From Qipengyuania citrea (GTDB lineage: Bacteria > Pseudomonadota > Alphaproteobacteria > Sphingomonadales > Sphingomonadaceae): 64,000 bases of DNA. A program made the translations under genes and the position numbers. The notes under the pieces were generated by a model. It was given only the letters and a program-made list of their open reading frames with translations. It did no database searches and was not told the origin of the DNA. How positions within the stretch are numbered: position 1 is the stretch's first letter; each line of letters starts with the position of its first letter. This document shows, in pieces, positions 1-9,975 of this stretch. The stretch covers positions 124,001 through 188,000 of the forward strand of contig NZ_WTYG01000003.1 of NCBI RefSeq assembly GCF_009828015.1, read 5' to 3'.

Positions 1-1827
1 GGCGAGCGCGCGGCGAAGACGCAGTTCCGGCAGTTGCTCGACCTGCTGGGTGAACGGCCGCAGGGTGGCGGCGACTCCGCGCTCAAGGCGGCGGCCTATC
101 TCCGGCTGATCGCGTTGACCGACATGATCCCGACCGGAGAACGCGCCGCGATCGTGGGCGAAAACGGCTGGCGGTTCCGCAATCCCGAACTGGTTCGCTG
201 GTTCGGCGAGGCGCATCCCGCGATCGCCGCGGCGGCTTTGCAGCGCGCCGATCTCACGGGCGAGGAATGGGCCGGGATCATTCCCACGCTGCCGATCCGG
301 ACGCGCGGCTTCCTGCGGCATCGCCGCGACCTGCCGTCGGCTGCCGTGCGCGTGCTCGACCGGCTGGGTGTATCCGACCGCGCGCTGCCGATGCCGAAGA
401 CCGTGGCTGCGAAAGAGCCCGCAGCACTGCCCGCGAAAGCCGAGGGGCCCGCGGACACCGGCGCTGGCATGCATGGTCCCGCGCCCTTCACGCTGCGTAC
501 GGCGCAGGCGCAGGCGCAGGCGCAGTCGCCGGACCCCGCGCCACCCCCGACCGAAGCGGCCGAGCCCACCAGGCCCGTCGAACCCGAAGGGCCGCCGGTC
601 GCCCCCGAACTTGCCGAGCCTGTCGGTCCTGTCGATCCCGTGCCTGCTTCCGCCGCGCAGGATCCCGACAAGTCCGACGGCATTCGCGCGCTGGTCGAAC
701 GGATCGAAACCTTTCGCAAGGCGCGTGCGCCGCGCACCGCCCCAGGCGATGCGCCGACCCTGCCGATGGCCGAGCTCGAGCAGCCGGTTGCCCGCAAACC
801 GATCGATTCCTTCAATTTCGGGACCAATTCCGAGGGCCGGATCGACTGGGCCGAACCCGCGATTGCCCCGCTGGTGGTCGGGATCGACCTATCGCAGCGC
901 CGCGCCCATGCGCCGCTGGGCGGCGATTTCGCCGCCGGTTTCGCCAATCGCCAGCCGCTGCGCGACATGCCGATCACGCTGCGCGGGGCCGAGGCGATCG
1001 AGGGAGACTGGATCGTCGATGCCGCGCCGCGCTTCACCCGCGGCGACGGGCGCTTCCATGGCTATGTCGGTCGCTTCCGCCGCGCGATTGCGGCGGTCGA
1101 CGACCGCGCCCAGCGCGGTGCCGACCGACTGCGCCAGCTGCTCCACGAACTGCGCACGCCGGTCAATGCGATGCAGGGCTATGCCGAAGTCATCCAGCAG
1201 CAGGTGTTCGGCCCGACCCCGCATGAGTACCGCGCGCTGGCCGCCTCGATCGCGGGCGACTCGGCGCGCATCCTCGCGGGTTTCGACGAGCTCGACCGGC
1301 TGGCGCGGCTCGAGACCGGCGCGCTCGATCTCGAGGCGGGCGAAAGCGATTTCGCCGCCATCGTCCGTGCCCAGGTCGATCAGTTGCAGAGCGTCCTCAG
1401 CCCGCGCGTGTCCCGCTTCGAAGCAGAGCTTGCCGCCGATACCGCACCATTGGCGCTGGCCCGCGAGGAAGCCGAGATGCTCGGCTGGCGCGTGCTGGCA
1501 ACAATGGCCGGCGCAACCGCTGCGGGCGAACATGTCGCGCTGGCGATGGTGCAGGATGGCGAACAGGTCGCGCTGCGGATCGCCTTGCCCGCCAAGCTGG
1601 CCAAGGCCGAGGATATCTTCTCTTCCGATGTCCGCGCAGGCGGCAGCACGCTGAGTTCGGGCATATTCGGCGCCGGTTTCTCGCTCCGCCTCGCCCGCGC
1701 CGAAACGCGCGCCGCGGGCGGCGAACTGGCGCGCGAGGGCGATGCGCTGGTCCTCAGCCTGCCGCTCTTGACCGCTGCCGAGCCGCTGCCTAGCCCTGTC
1801 GATGCGCCCGATCGCGCCGCCGGCTAG
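1..1827 (+). CDS. PAS/HisKA sensor histidine kinase, 5' end outside window
   Basis: The frame is open from base 1, so the true start lies to the left; TTG at 34 is only the first start codon inside the window. Order of parts: an unassigned helical N-terminal region, an Ala/Pro-rich linker (about bases 400-700, with tandem GCAGGC repeats coding Gln-Ala), a PAS-like domain near bases 795-1080, then a HisKA H-box HELRTPVNAMQGYAE with the phosphoacceptor His codon at 1144. The C-terminal ATPase region keeps a G-box-like GIFGAGFSLRLARA, but I find no convincing N-box asparagine where REEAEMLGWRVLATM lies. No membrane segment is visible, so it is probably cytosolic. The kinase family call is firm; catalytic competence is doubtful. 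Confidence 0.85.
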   Translation, partial: GERAAKTQFRQLLDLLGERPQGGGDSALKAAAYLRLIALTDMIPTGERAAIVGENGWRFRNPELVRWFGEAHPAIAAAALQRADLTGEEWAGIIPTLPIRTRGFLRHRRDLPSAAVRVLDRLGVSDRALPMPKTVAAKEPAALPAKAEGPADTGAGMHGPAPFTLRTAQAQAQAQSPDPAPPPTEAAEPTRPVEPEGPPVAPELAEPVGPVDPVPASAAQDPDKSDGIRALVERIETFRKARAPRTAPGDAPTLPMAELEQPVARKPIDSFNFGTNSEGRIDWAEPAIAPLVVGIDLSQRRAHAPLGGDFAAGFANRQPLRDMPITLRGAEAIEGDWIVDAAPRFTRGDGRFHGYVGRFRRAIAAVDDRAQRGADRLRQLLHELRTPVNAMQGYAEVIQQQVFGPTPHEYRALAASIAGDSARILAGFDELDRLARLETGALDLEAGESDFAAIVRAQVDQLQSVLSPRVSRFEAELAADTAPLALAREEAEMLGWRVLATMAGATAAGEHVALAMVQDGEQVALRIALPAKLAKAEDIFSSDVRAGGSTLSSGIFGAGFSLRLARAETRAAGGELAREGDALVLSLPLLTAAEPLPSPVDAPDRAAG

Positions 1828-1839
1828 GACACGCCCACC

Positions 1840-2841
1840 ATCGCACATGCCAACCTCCTCGACCCGCCCGTACCCTCGCAGCAGGTCCGGTTTACCGAAG
1901 GGTTCGGTCAGCGGTCGCTGCTGACGGTCGACACCGAGGAGGAATTCGACTGGAATGCCCCTTTCCGTGCCGATGGCTATGGGCTGAGCCACGTCCGCGC
2001 GATTTCGGGTTTCCAGGAATTCTGCGAGGGGATCGGCGTGGTGCCGGTCTATCTGGTCGATTGGCCCATCGCCACCGACCCGCTCGCGCGCGAGATCATC
2101 GGCGATGCGGTCCGCGCGGGCACGGCCGAGGTGGGCGTGCAATTGCACCCGTGGGTCAATCCGCCGCATACCGAACAGGTCAACGCTCATCACAGCTATG
2201 CCGGCAACCTTCCGGTCGAACTGGAAGAGGCCAAGTTCCGCAAGCTGCGCGATACGATCGAGGAAGGCTTCGGCACGCTGCCGCGGATCTACCGCGCGGG
2301 CCGCTACGGGCTGGGCCCGCAGACCGCCAAGTTGCTCAGCGAAACCGGGATCGCCATCGATAGCTCGGTGCGCGCGCGTTACGACTATTCGGCGACGCAG
2401 GGGCCCGATTATGCCCGCCACCCGGTCACGCCCTACTGGACCGATCCCGACCACAAGCTGATCGAACTTCCGCTGACCACGGTGTTCTGGGGCCTGCTGC
2501 GCCAGCAGGGCGGCCACGTTTTCCCGCTCACGACGAGGTTCCCCCGGCTCGGCGGGGCGCTGTCCCGCCTCGGCCTGCTCGAGCGGATCGGCCTGACCCC
2601 CGAAGGCGTGAGCATGGACGAAGCGCTGCGCGCGATCGACATCGCCATCGACGACCAGTTGCCCGTGCTAGTGCTCAGCTTCCACAGCCCGTCGCTCGCC
2701 GCGGGGCACACCCCCTATGTCCGCACCGAGGCCGACCTCGATGCCCTCTACGACTGGTTTCGCGGGGTCTATGCCTATCTCGACACGCGCGGCGTGCGAC
2801 CGACCACGGTCGAAGAAATCATGGCATCGGTCGACGCCTAG
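1840..2841 (+). CDS. Polysaccharide deacetylase family protein, start codon unresolved
   Basis: NodB-fold hydrolase that would remove acetyl groups from a sugar polymer. The first catalytic-acid motif LLTVDTEEEFDW is encoded near 1909-1950, followed by the metal-site-like QLHPWVNPPH, YRAGRYG and LSFHSPSLAAGHTPYV. Coding sense in this frame begins right after the kinase stop (1825-1827), yet there is no ATG, GTG or TTG before GTG 2038, which would delete the first motif. I place the start at ATC 1840, 10 bases after AGGA, as a placeholder. The other option is ATG 1847 in a neighbouring frame plus a one-base frameshift. It follows the kinase closely and may be cotranscribed. Product is confident, start is not. 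Confidence 0.8.
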   Translation: MAHANLLDPPVPSQQVRFTEGFGQRSLLTVDTEEEFDWNAPFRADGYGLSHVRAISGFQEFCEGIGVVPVYLVDWPIATDPLAREIIGDAVRAGTAEVGVQLHPWVNPPHTEQVNAHHSYAGNLPVELEEAKFRKLRDTIEEGFGTLPRIYRAGRYGLGPQTAKLLSETGIAIDSSVRARYDYSATQGPDYARHPVTPYWTDPDHKLIELPLTTVFWGLLRQQGGHVFPLTTRFPRLGGALSRLGLLERIGLTPEGVSMDEALRAIDIAIDDQLPVLVLSFHSPSLAAGHTPYVRTEADLDALYDWFRGVYAYLDTRGVRPTTVEEIMASVDA

Positions 2842-2897
2842 CGCTTGCCAGCCCATCGCCGCGCGGCTAGGCGCGCTGTTCCGCACGACGTGGCTGG

Positions 2898-2974
2898 GGG
2901 CCTGTAGCTCAGTTGGTTAGAGCTGGCCGCTCATAACGGCTAGGTCGCGGGTTCGAGTCCTGCCGGGCCCACCA
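2898..2974 (+). tRNA. tRNA with CAT anticodon, probably tRNA-Ile2 (lysidine type)
   Basis: A 77-base cloverleaf with encoded CCA. The acceptor GGGCCTG pairs with CGGGCCC, the D-arm is GCTC/GAGC, the anticodon stem is GGCCG/CGGCT around loop CTCATAA (anticodon 2932-2934), and the T-arm has GTTCGAGTC. CAT serves Met or, after lysidine modification by TilS, Ile (AUA codons). The acceptor has C4-G69 and C5-G68, the pairs that TilS recognises in E. coli tRNA-Ile2 and that E. coli elongator Met lacks, so Ile2 is favoured. It is not an initiator tRNA: the first pair is a matched G-C. Confidence 0.9.
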
Positions 2975-3001
2975 AGCTCGGCGTCTTGCGGGAAAACCGG
3001 T

Positions 3002-3078
3002 CGGGGAGTGGCGCAGCCTGGTAGCGCACTTGTTTTGGGTACAAGGGGTCGCTGGTTCGAATCCAGTCTCCCCGACCA
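3002..3078 (+). tRNA. tRNA-Pro(TGG)
   Basis: A 77-base cloverleaf beginning CGGGGAG and ending CTCCCCG-A-CCA, so all seven acceptor pairs form. The anticodon stem CTTGT/ACAAG carries loop TTTGGGT with anticodon TGG at 3036-3038 and a G37, as usual for proline tRNAs. It lies 27 bases after the CAT tRNA in the same orientation, so the two are probably one transcript. Confidence 0.95.
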
Positions 3079-3153
3079 GTTTTTCATCGCCAGACGGCCC
3101 GGTGGCCGCTTCGGCCGGCCGAACGACCCGGCCCCGCGTGTGAGGAGCAAGGC

Positions 3154-4479
3154 CTGACACTCTCCGCACCATCGGCTGTCGATCCGCGGCTCATCTGGGC
3201 CATCGCGCTGCCCGCGATGGTGACCAATGTCGCCACGGCGCTGATCGGCGTGGGTGACATGTGGATCGTCGGGCAATTGGGCGATGCCCCGACTCAGGGC
3301 GCAGTCGATATCGGTGCCAAGCTGTTCGCCGCTCTATTCACCGTCATGAACTTCCTCAAGACCGGCACCACCGGCCTCGTCGCGCAGGCGGGCACGCGCG
3401 TGGGCCAGCACGCGCAGGCGCAGGTGCTGGTCAAGGGCGTGGTGGTCGGCCTCGCGATCGCGGCGATGCTGCTGCTGGCCAAGCCGGTGCTGCTGCCGCT
3501 GATGCTCGATGCGCTGGGTGCCGAAGCGCGTGTCCGCACGGCAGCCGTCCTCTATGCCGACATCCGCTACTGGAGCGCGCCGGCAGTGCTGGTGAATTTC
3601 GCGCTGATCGGCTTCCTCGTCGGGCGGCGGCGGATGCGCGAAGTGCTGGCGATCGAGATCTTCTACAATCTGCTCAACATCGCGCTGGGCCTGTGGCTGG
3701 CGCTGGGGCTGGACTGGAGCATCGCCGGGATTGGCTGGTCGAGCTTCATTGCCGAGTTCGCCAAGCTGGCGGCGACCGGCGCGCTGATCTGGTATCTGGC
3801 GGGGAATGATCTGTGCGCCGCGCTGGCAGACCGCGCGAACATTTCCCTGCGCGCGCTCGGGCCGTTCCTGGCAATCAACCGCGACCTCTTCCTGCGAACG
3901 GTGGTGCTGATGGTGGCGATCGCGATGCTGACCCGGCTGGGGGCGGAACGCGGCGCGGTGACGCTGGCGGCCAACGGCATCGTCTACCAATTGTTCGTGC
4001 TCGCCGCACTGCTGCTCGACGGGTTCGAGAACGCCGCCCAGGTACTCAATGGCGAGCGGGCGGGCGATGGCGACCGCGCCGGGTTTACCGCGCTGGTCCG
4101 GGCGATCCTGTGGCGCTGTCTCGGCGTGGCGATCCTTCTGTCGGCGGGATTTGCCGGGGCGGGCGGGACGATCACCGACAGTTTCGCGGCGACGCCCGCG
4201 GTCGCCGCCGAAGCGCGCACGCTGTGGCCGTGGATCGTGGCGATCCCGCTGGTGGGATTTTCCGGGTTCGTGCTCGACGGGGTGTTCGTAGGTGCCAGCT
4301 GGACGCGCGCACTGCTGCTGTCGATGGCGGGCGCCGCGCTGGGCTATGGCGTCATGCTGTGGCTGACATGGCCGCTGGGCAATCACGGGCTGTGGGCCAG
4401 CTTCATCGGCTTCCTGGTGCTGCGCGCCGGATTGCAGCTGGCGCTGATGCCGCGGTTGCTGCGCCGCGAAATGGCCTAG
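3154..4479 (+). CDS. MATE family multidrug efflux transporter
   Basis: Twelve-helix inner-membrane antiporter of the MATE/DinF type, which exports cationic compounds or drugs in exchange for Na+ or H+. The first helix begins at the conserved stretch [13 protein letters not shown], which lies upstream of the only ATG candidate (3217). A clean GAGGAG at 3142-3147 sits six bases before CTG 3154, so I take CTG as the probable start (441 aa). ATG 3217 would remove half of the first helix. The stop overlaps the stop of the convergent cyclase gene over bases 4476-4479 (CTAG). Family is confident; substrate is not predictable. Confidence 0.88.
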   Translation: MTLSAPSAVDPRLIWAIALPAMVTNVATALIGVGDMWIVGQLGDAPTQGAVDIGAKLFAALFTVMNFLKTGTTGLVAQAGTRVGQHAQAQVLVKGVVVGLAIAAMLLLAKPVLLPLMLDALGAEARVRTAAVLYADIRYWSAPAVLVNFALIGFLVGRRRMREVLAIEIFYNLLNIALGLWLALGLDWSIAGIGWSSFIAEFAKLAATGALIWYLAGNDLCAALADRANISLRALGPFLAINRDLFLRTVVLMVAIAMLTRLGAERGAVTLAANGIVYQLFVLAALLLDGFENAAQVLNGERAGDGDRAGFTALVRAILWRCLGVAILLSAGFAGAGGTITDSFAATPAVAAEARTLWPWIVAIPLVGFSGFVLDGVFVGASWTRALLLSMAGAALGYGVMLWLTWPLGNHGLWASFIGFLVLRAGLQLALMPRLLRREMA

Positions 4480-5681
4480 ACGCGAGCGCGGCGCATGTCG
4501 GGGCCCTGCCGATGCGGTCCCATGGCAAGCAGCATCCCCTCATCCTGCGACACGATGCGGTTCCGGCCCGCCTGTTTCGCCCGATAGAGCGCCGCATCGG
4601 CGCGCGCGAACAGCCGGCCGTAACCTTCGTCGGGTTCCCACTGCGCAATGCCGAAACTGGCGGTCAGGCGGACACCGTCGGAAATGCCCTCGATCTGCAT
4701 GTGTTCGAAGCGGGTCCGGATCCGCTCGGCGAGTTTGCGCGTCGGCCCGGCGGGGCAGTCCCACACGAACAGGCAGAATTCCTCGCCGCCGACCCGCCCG
4801 GCAATATCGGTCGACCGGATCGCCGAACGCAGCAAATCGCCGAAACCGGCAATCGCACTGTCACCGACCTGGTGCCCCCAGATATCGTTGACCCGCTTGA
4901 AGTGATCGATATCGGCTACGATCACGCTGATCGGGACATCCTCCTCCCGCGCGCGCTGCAGCATGGCGATCGCCTGCGTTTCGAAGGGGCCGCGCACTTT
5001 CAGACCCGTCAGCGTATCGCGCTCCGCATCGTCGCGCACCGCCTTGGTCTGATCGGTCAGCGCGGCCCCCAGCAGGATCAGGGCCATCAGGACCGCAGCC
5101 AGCGCGAGCCAGACGACCATCACGGCGTAGAACGGGGTCTCGCGGTATTCCACGGCGGTCATCTCGCCCTGGACCATGATCGCGACCAGCGGGCGGACGA
5201 AGAACTGGAAGGCGCCCATCGCGAGCAGGAAGAGGATCGCCTTGTCGAGCAGTTCACTGCCCGCCTTGCGGGCGATCGCCTGCGTTCCCAGCGCAAGGAT
5301 CAGCCCATAGCTGGCGTTCGCGGCGTAGAGCCGCGCGTTGTAATCCGCCCCGAAGCTCGCCCCCACCATCATGACGAGGCCAAGCCCCGCGATAAACGCG
5401 TAGAGGCGGTGCGGGATCAGCTGGCCGTAGCGCGTGCCGATACCCCAGACCATGGCGATGGTGCCCAGGGAATAGAACAGGTGCATCGCCACGACCGCCG
5501 GGATGCCGTTGGGATCGGGCGTAAGGTGGAAGATGAAAAAACCAGCCGCGCTTGCGAAATAGCTTACGGATATGATCGCGATCCAGCTGGCGCCGGGTTC
5601 GCGGCGCCACAATATCAGGAAGGCGATACCGAACACCATGTTGAGCATGGGGTTCGCCAACGCGAGAATATTCTCCGACAT
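4476..5681 (-). CDS. Membrane-bound diguanylate cyclase (GGDEF)
   Basis: 401 aa. Residues 1-210 hold six or seven hydrophobic helices with no named sensor domain that I recognise; residues about 218-385 form a GGDEF domain. It should condense two GTP into cyclic di-GMP at the inner membrane. Metal-site motif DIDHFKRVND and active loop GGEEF (298-302) are intact, so it is predicted active. RSTD (289-292), five residues before the loop, is a classic product-inhibition I-site. It is paralogous to the next gene with identical motif spacing. Two GTTAAAG copies lie about 45 bases upstream of the start. Confidence 0.93.
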   Translation of the reverse strand: MSENILALANPMLNMVFGIAFLILWRREPGASWIAIISVSYFASAAGFFIFHLTPDPNGIPAVVAMHLFYSLGTIAMVWGIGTRYGQLIPHRLYAFIAGLGLVMMVGASFGADYNARLYAANASYGLILALGTQAIARKAGSELLDKAILFLLAMGAFQFFVRPLVAIMVQGEMTAVEYRETPFYAVMVVWLALAAVLMALILLGAALTDQTKAVRDDAERDTLTGLKVRGPFETQAIAMLQRAREEDVPISVIVADIDHFKRVNDIWGHQVGDSAIAGFGDLLRSAIRSTDIAGRVGGEEFCLFVWDCPAGPTRKLAERIRTRFEHMQIEGISDGVRLTASFGIAQWEPDEGYGRLFARADAALYRAKQAGRNRIVSQDEGMLLAMGPHRQGPDMRRARV

Positions 5682-5721
5682 GCTACACCTCGACCCTTCA
5701 CCCCTTGCTTAGGTGATAACA

Positions 5722-5738
5722 GTTAAAGGTGGTTAAAG
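5722..5738. promoter_or_regulatory. Direct repeat GTTAAAG-N3-GTTAAAG upstream of diguanylate cyclase gene
   Basis: Two identical 7-base units at 5722-5728 and 5732-5738, offset by 10 bases (one helical turn), lie 41-57 bases upstream of the ATG at 5681. The spacing suits a protein binding one face of the DNA. No regulator family is recognised, and chance similarity is possible. Confidence 0.35.
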
Positions 5739-5811
5739 AATACCGCTTTTACTGGTGGATACCGCGTATGACACCAGCGATGACATGGACCGGCCGCGCC
5801 GGAAACTGCGG

Positions 5812-7023
5812 TCAGGCGTTGGCTTCGTGCCGCTTGTCGGCCAGTTCGGCAATGGATGTCACGACCCCGCGCTTCTTGCCCTCGCCGTCGCGCACGATGC
5901 AGTTGCGACCATTTTCCTTGGCCGCATAGAGCGCCCCATCGGTGCGTGCGAACAGCTTGCCATAACCTTCACCCTCGCCGCGTCCGGCAACGCCGAAACT
6001 GGCGGTCAGGCGCTGGTCGCCGGGCAATCCTTCGATCTGCGCCTGCGCGAACTTGCGGCGAATGCGTTCGGCCAGCGAGACCGCGGCCTGTTCATCGCAG
6101 TTCCACGCGAGGATGCAGAATTCCTCGCCGCCGATGCGCCCGGCAATATCGGTTTCGCGAATGGTCCCGCGAACGATCTCGCCGAACTGGGCGATCGCCT
6201 TGTCACCGGCCTGGTGCCCCCAGACGTCGTTGACCGCCTTGAAGTGGTCGATATCGGCAACCACCAGCGACACGGGCGCGCATTCCTGGTTGGCCCGCTC
6301 GAGCAGCGTGACCACGCCCTGTTCGAAGGCCCGGCGCGTGCGCAGCTTGGTCAGGCCGTCCAGATCGGCCTGTTCGCGTACGGCCTTGATCTGGTCGTAG
6401 AGGCAGGCGCCGACCAGGACCATCGCGCTCATCAGCGCGATCAGCGCAAGCGACAGATTGAGGACCGAGTAATAGACCGACTGCCGGTAGACGCTGGCCG
6501 GGATCGACTGTTCGATCAGCAGCGTCAGGACCGGGCGGATCATGAACTGCGCGGCCAGAACCGAGTGCGCGGCAATGATCAGCTTGTCGATCGCTTCGTG
6601 CCGCGGACCGCCCAGCAGCGACATCAGGCACACGAGATACATCGCGCCATAGCCGACATTGACGATGATCAGCCGCGAGGAAATATCCGGGCTGGTCAGC
6701 ACCGCCACCGCCAGCGTGGCCGCCGACAGGCCGTAGATAACCAGCAGCACCCCGAGATAGGGCGGCTGTCCGGCGCGCTTGGTTAGCGCCCAGATCGCGG
6801 TCGCCGTGCTAAGCGAATAGAAGAACTGGGTGATGTGGAAGACGTAGGGGGAGCCCGTGTCGAACAGGTGGGTCGTCCCGAAACCGATCGCGAACAGCAG
6901 ATAGGCCGACGCGAAGCCGAGCACGTAATTGCCCATCTTCCCGCGCCACCACATGATGAGGAAGACCGCGAAGAACACGATCGACATCGTCGGGGTGATC
7001 ATGCCCATAATCTGTTCGCGCAT
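5812..7023 (-). CDS. Membrane-bound diguanylate cyclase (GGDEF), tandem paralogue
   Basis: 403 aa with the same plan as the downstream neighbour: about seven hydrophobic helices in residues 1-210, then GGDEF at residues 220-390. DIDHFKAVND and GGEEF (298-302) are intact, and RETD (289-292) supplies an I-site. Both proteins place these motifs at the same residue numbers, so they arose by duplication; the membrane halves have diverged more than the catalytic halves. The start follows AGGAAGGGTAGGG. The 130-base gap before the next cyclase contains the GTTAAAG repeat, which hints at separate control of the two copies. Confidence 0.93.
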   Translation of the reverse strand: MREQIMGMITPTMSIVFFAVFLIMWWRGKMGNYVLGFASAYLLFAIGFGTTHLFDTGSPYVFHITQFFYSLSTATAIWALTKRAGQPPYLGVLLVIYGLSAATLAVAVLTSPDISSRLIIVNVGYGAMYLVCLMSLLGGPRHEAIDKLIIAAHSVLAAQFMIRPVLTLLIEQSIPASVYRQSVYYSVLNLSLALIALMSAMVLVGACLYDQIKAVREQADLDGLTKLRTRRAFEQGVVTLLERANQECAPVSLVVADIDHFKAVNDVWGHQAGDKAIAQFGEIVRGTIRETDIAGRIGGEEFCILAWNCDEQAAVSLAERIRRKFAQAQIEGLPGDQRLTASFGVAGRGEGEGYGKLFARTDGALYAAKENGRNCIVRDGEGKKRGVVTSIAELADKRHEANA

Positions 7024-7295
7024 GGACTGTCCCTACCCTTCCTGCCGGCATTTTAGGGGCGCCCTGTTAATAGAACGTATAAGGGAATACCCCAATCGGC
7101 GCTCCCATCGTGTTTCGCGGTTGAAAAGTCCAGCCGCCAATCGACCGGGGCTGCGCCAGTTGCCGCGGTTCGCCCGCACCCGCCGCATATGGCATTCCCC
7201 ATGCTTGCCCCGTGGCGTCGGTGCGACTATCTGCGCGGCAAAGCTTGCGGGACGCCCGTGCCCGTCATCCCAAACCGATCCGAAGGACCCCGCCC

Positions 7296-8975
<1,680 letters not shown>

Positions 8976-8993
8976 CCACCGGCCCCCGTCATC

Positions 8994-9027
8994 CCGGGCC
9001 GCGGCACGCAGGTGCTCCGCGGCCCGG
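8994..9027 (+). terminator. Strong hairpin after ettA
   Basis: Perfect 11-base arms CCGGGCCGCGG (8994-9004) and CCGCGGCCCGG (9017-9027), 18 bases after the ettA stop. No T-run follows, so this is at best a weak intrinsic terminator, or a 3'-end stabilising hairpin. Confidence 0.45.
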
Positions 9028-9103
9028 TCGGACCTTTCCCCATCGCGCGCACGGCTGCGCGCCAAGTTTGCGCTGTCCCGTGGGCGCTCCGGGCCGACTG
9101 CGT

Positions 9104-9132
9104 TTGACTAGTGCAGGCCGAGTTGCGACAAT
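9104..9132 (+). promoter_or_regulatory. Candidate promoter for FKBP-type isomerase gene
   Basis: TTGACT (9104-9109), a 17-base spacer and GACAAT (9127-9132) match the housekeeping sigma consensus at 5/6 and 4/6 positions. It lies in the intergenic space about 80 bases before the start at 9213. Confidence 0.5.
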
Positions 9133-9212
9133 CGCGGGCAAGGCGCCCTGCAATGGGCGCGTCCCCGCGCGGCGCATCGCCGCCGCCACACCAAATCTCG
9201 AAAAGGACAGTC

Positions 9213-9650
9213 ATGACAACTCCCAACAACGGCGACACCGTATCGATCGACTACGTGCTGCGCAGAGGCGACGGCGAAGTCGTCGGCACGACCGAGGAAA
9301 TGGGTCCGCAGGACATCGAACTGGGCAGCGGGCAGATCTTCCCGCAGATCGAACAGGCGCTGACCGGCATGGAAGTGGGCGACGAAGAAACCGTCGAAAT
9401 CGCTTCGGACAGCGCTTTCGGGCCCCGCCGCGACGAACTGGTGATCGACATTCCGCGTGAAAACCTGCCGCCCGAGCCCGCCCCGCAGCCGGGCATGGCC
9501 ATGCAGGCCCAGTCGCCCGACGGCCAGCCGCTGACGCTCTATATCGTCGAAGTCGGCGAACAGACGGTCAAGGCCGACGGCAATCATCCGCTGGCAGGCG
9601 AGGACATCAGCTTCGCGATCACGCTGCGTGACATCAAGCAGGCGGCCTGA
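9213..9650 (+). CDS. FKBP-type peptidyl-prolyl cis-trans isomerase, SlyD-like
   Basis: 145 aa. It begins GDTVSIDYVLRRGDG and contains the FKBP-type LGSGQIFPQIEQALTGM segment, followed by a SlyD-like IF insert (GMAMQA...) before the last strand. It should catalyse proline isomerisation and act as a folding helper in the cytoplasm, since no signal peptide is visible. The metal-binding His/Cys tail of E. coli SlyD is absent. AAAAGGA six bases before ATG 9213 fixes the start. The acylphosphatase follows 46 bases later. Confidence 0.9.
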   Translation: MTTPNNGDTVSIDYVLRRGDGEVVGTTEEMGPQDIELGSGQIFPQIEQALTGMEVGDEETVEIASDSAFGPRRDELVIDIPRENLPPEPAPQPGMAMQAQSPDGQPLTLYIVEVGEQTVKADGNHPLAGEDISFAITLRDIKQAA

Positions 9651-9696
9651 CAATGACTTGGCGGGCGGGCGGCACGTATCGCGGATCACCCGCGGC

Positions 9697-9966
9697 GTGA
9701 CGGCCGCCCGCCGCCTCATCGCACGCGGACGCGTCCAGGGCGTGTTCTACCGCGACTGGACGGTCGAGACCGCTGCCGCGCTGGGCCTCGCCGGCTGGGT
9801 CAGGAACCTGCCCGACGGCACCGTCGAAGCGCATGTAGAAGGGCCGCAGGCCGCGGTCGACCAGATGATCGCCGCCATGCATGACGGCCCGCCGCGCGCC
9901 GCACCCGACACTGTCGACGCAGAGCAGACAAGCGCGCAGGGATACGATCGCTTCGAACGGCGCTGA
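9697..9966 (+). CDS. Acylphosphatase
   Basis: 89 aa, the normal size. The active-site segment RGRVQGVFYRDW carries the phosphate-binding loop and catalytic Arg; GWVRNLPDGTVEAHVEGP contains the conserved Asn. It hydrolyses acyl phosphates in the cytosol. I chose GTG 9697 because it gives the usual short N-terminus; ATG 9628 in the same frame lies inside the preceding gene. Likely cotranscribed with the isomerase. Confidence 0.92.
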   Translation: MTAARRLIARGRVQGVFYRDWTVETAAALGLAGWVRNLPDGTVEAHVEGPQAAVDQMIAAMHDGPPRAAPDTVDAEQTSAQGYDRFERR

Positions 9967-9975
9967 CAGACGCCG

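Noticed and set aside
502-526. Tandem GCAGGC hexamer repeat
   Set aside because: Only about four units inside a Gln-Ala linker of the kinase; an ordinary coding low-complexity tract, not CRISPR or a mobile-element repeat.
3813-5726. 637-codon plus-strand frame running through the MATE and cyclase genes
   Set aside because: It crosses two convincing genes in the wrong frame or strand and shows only low-complexity sequence.
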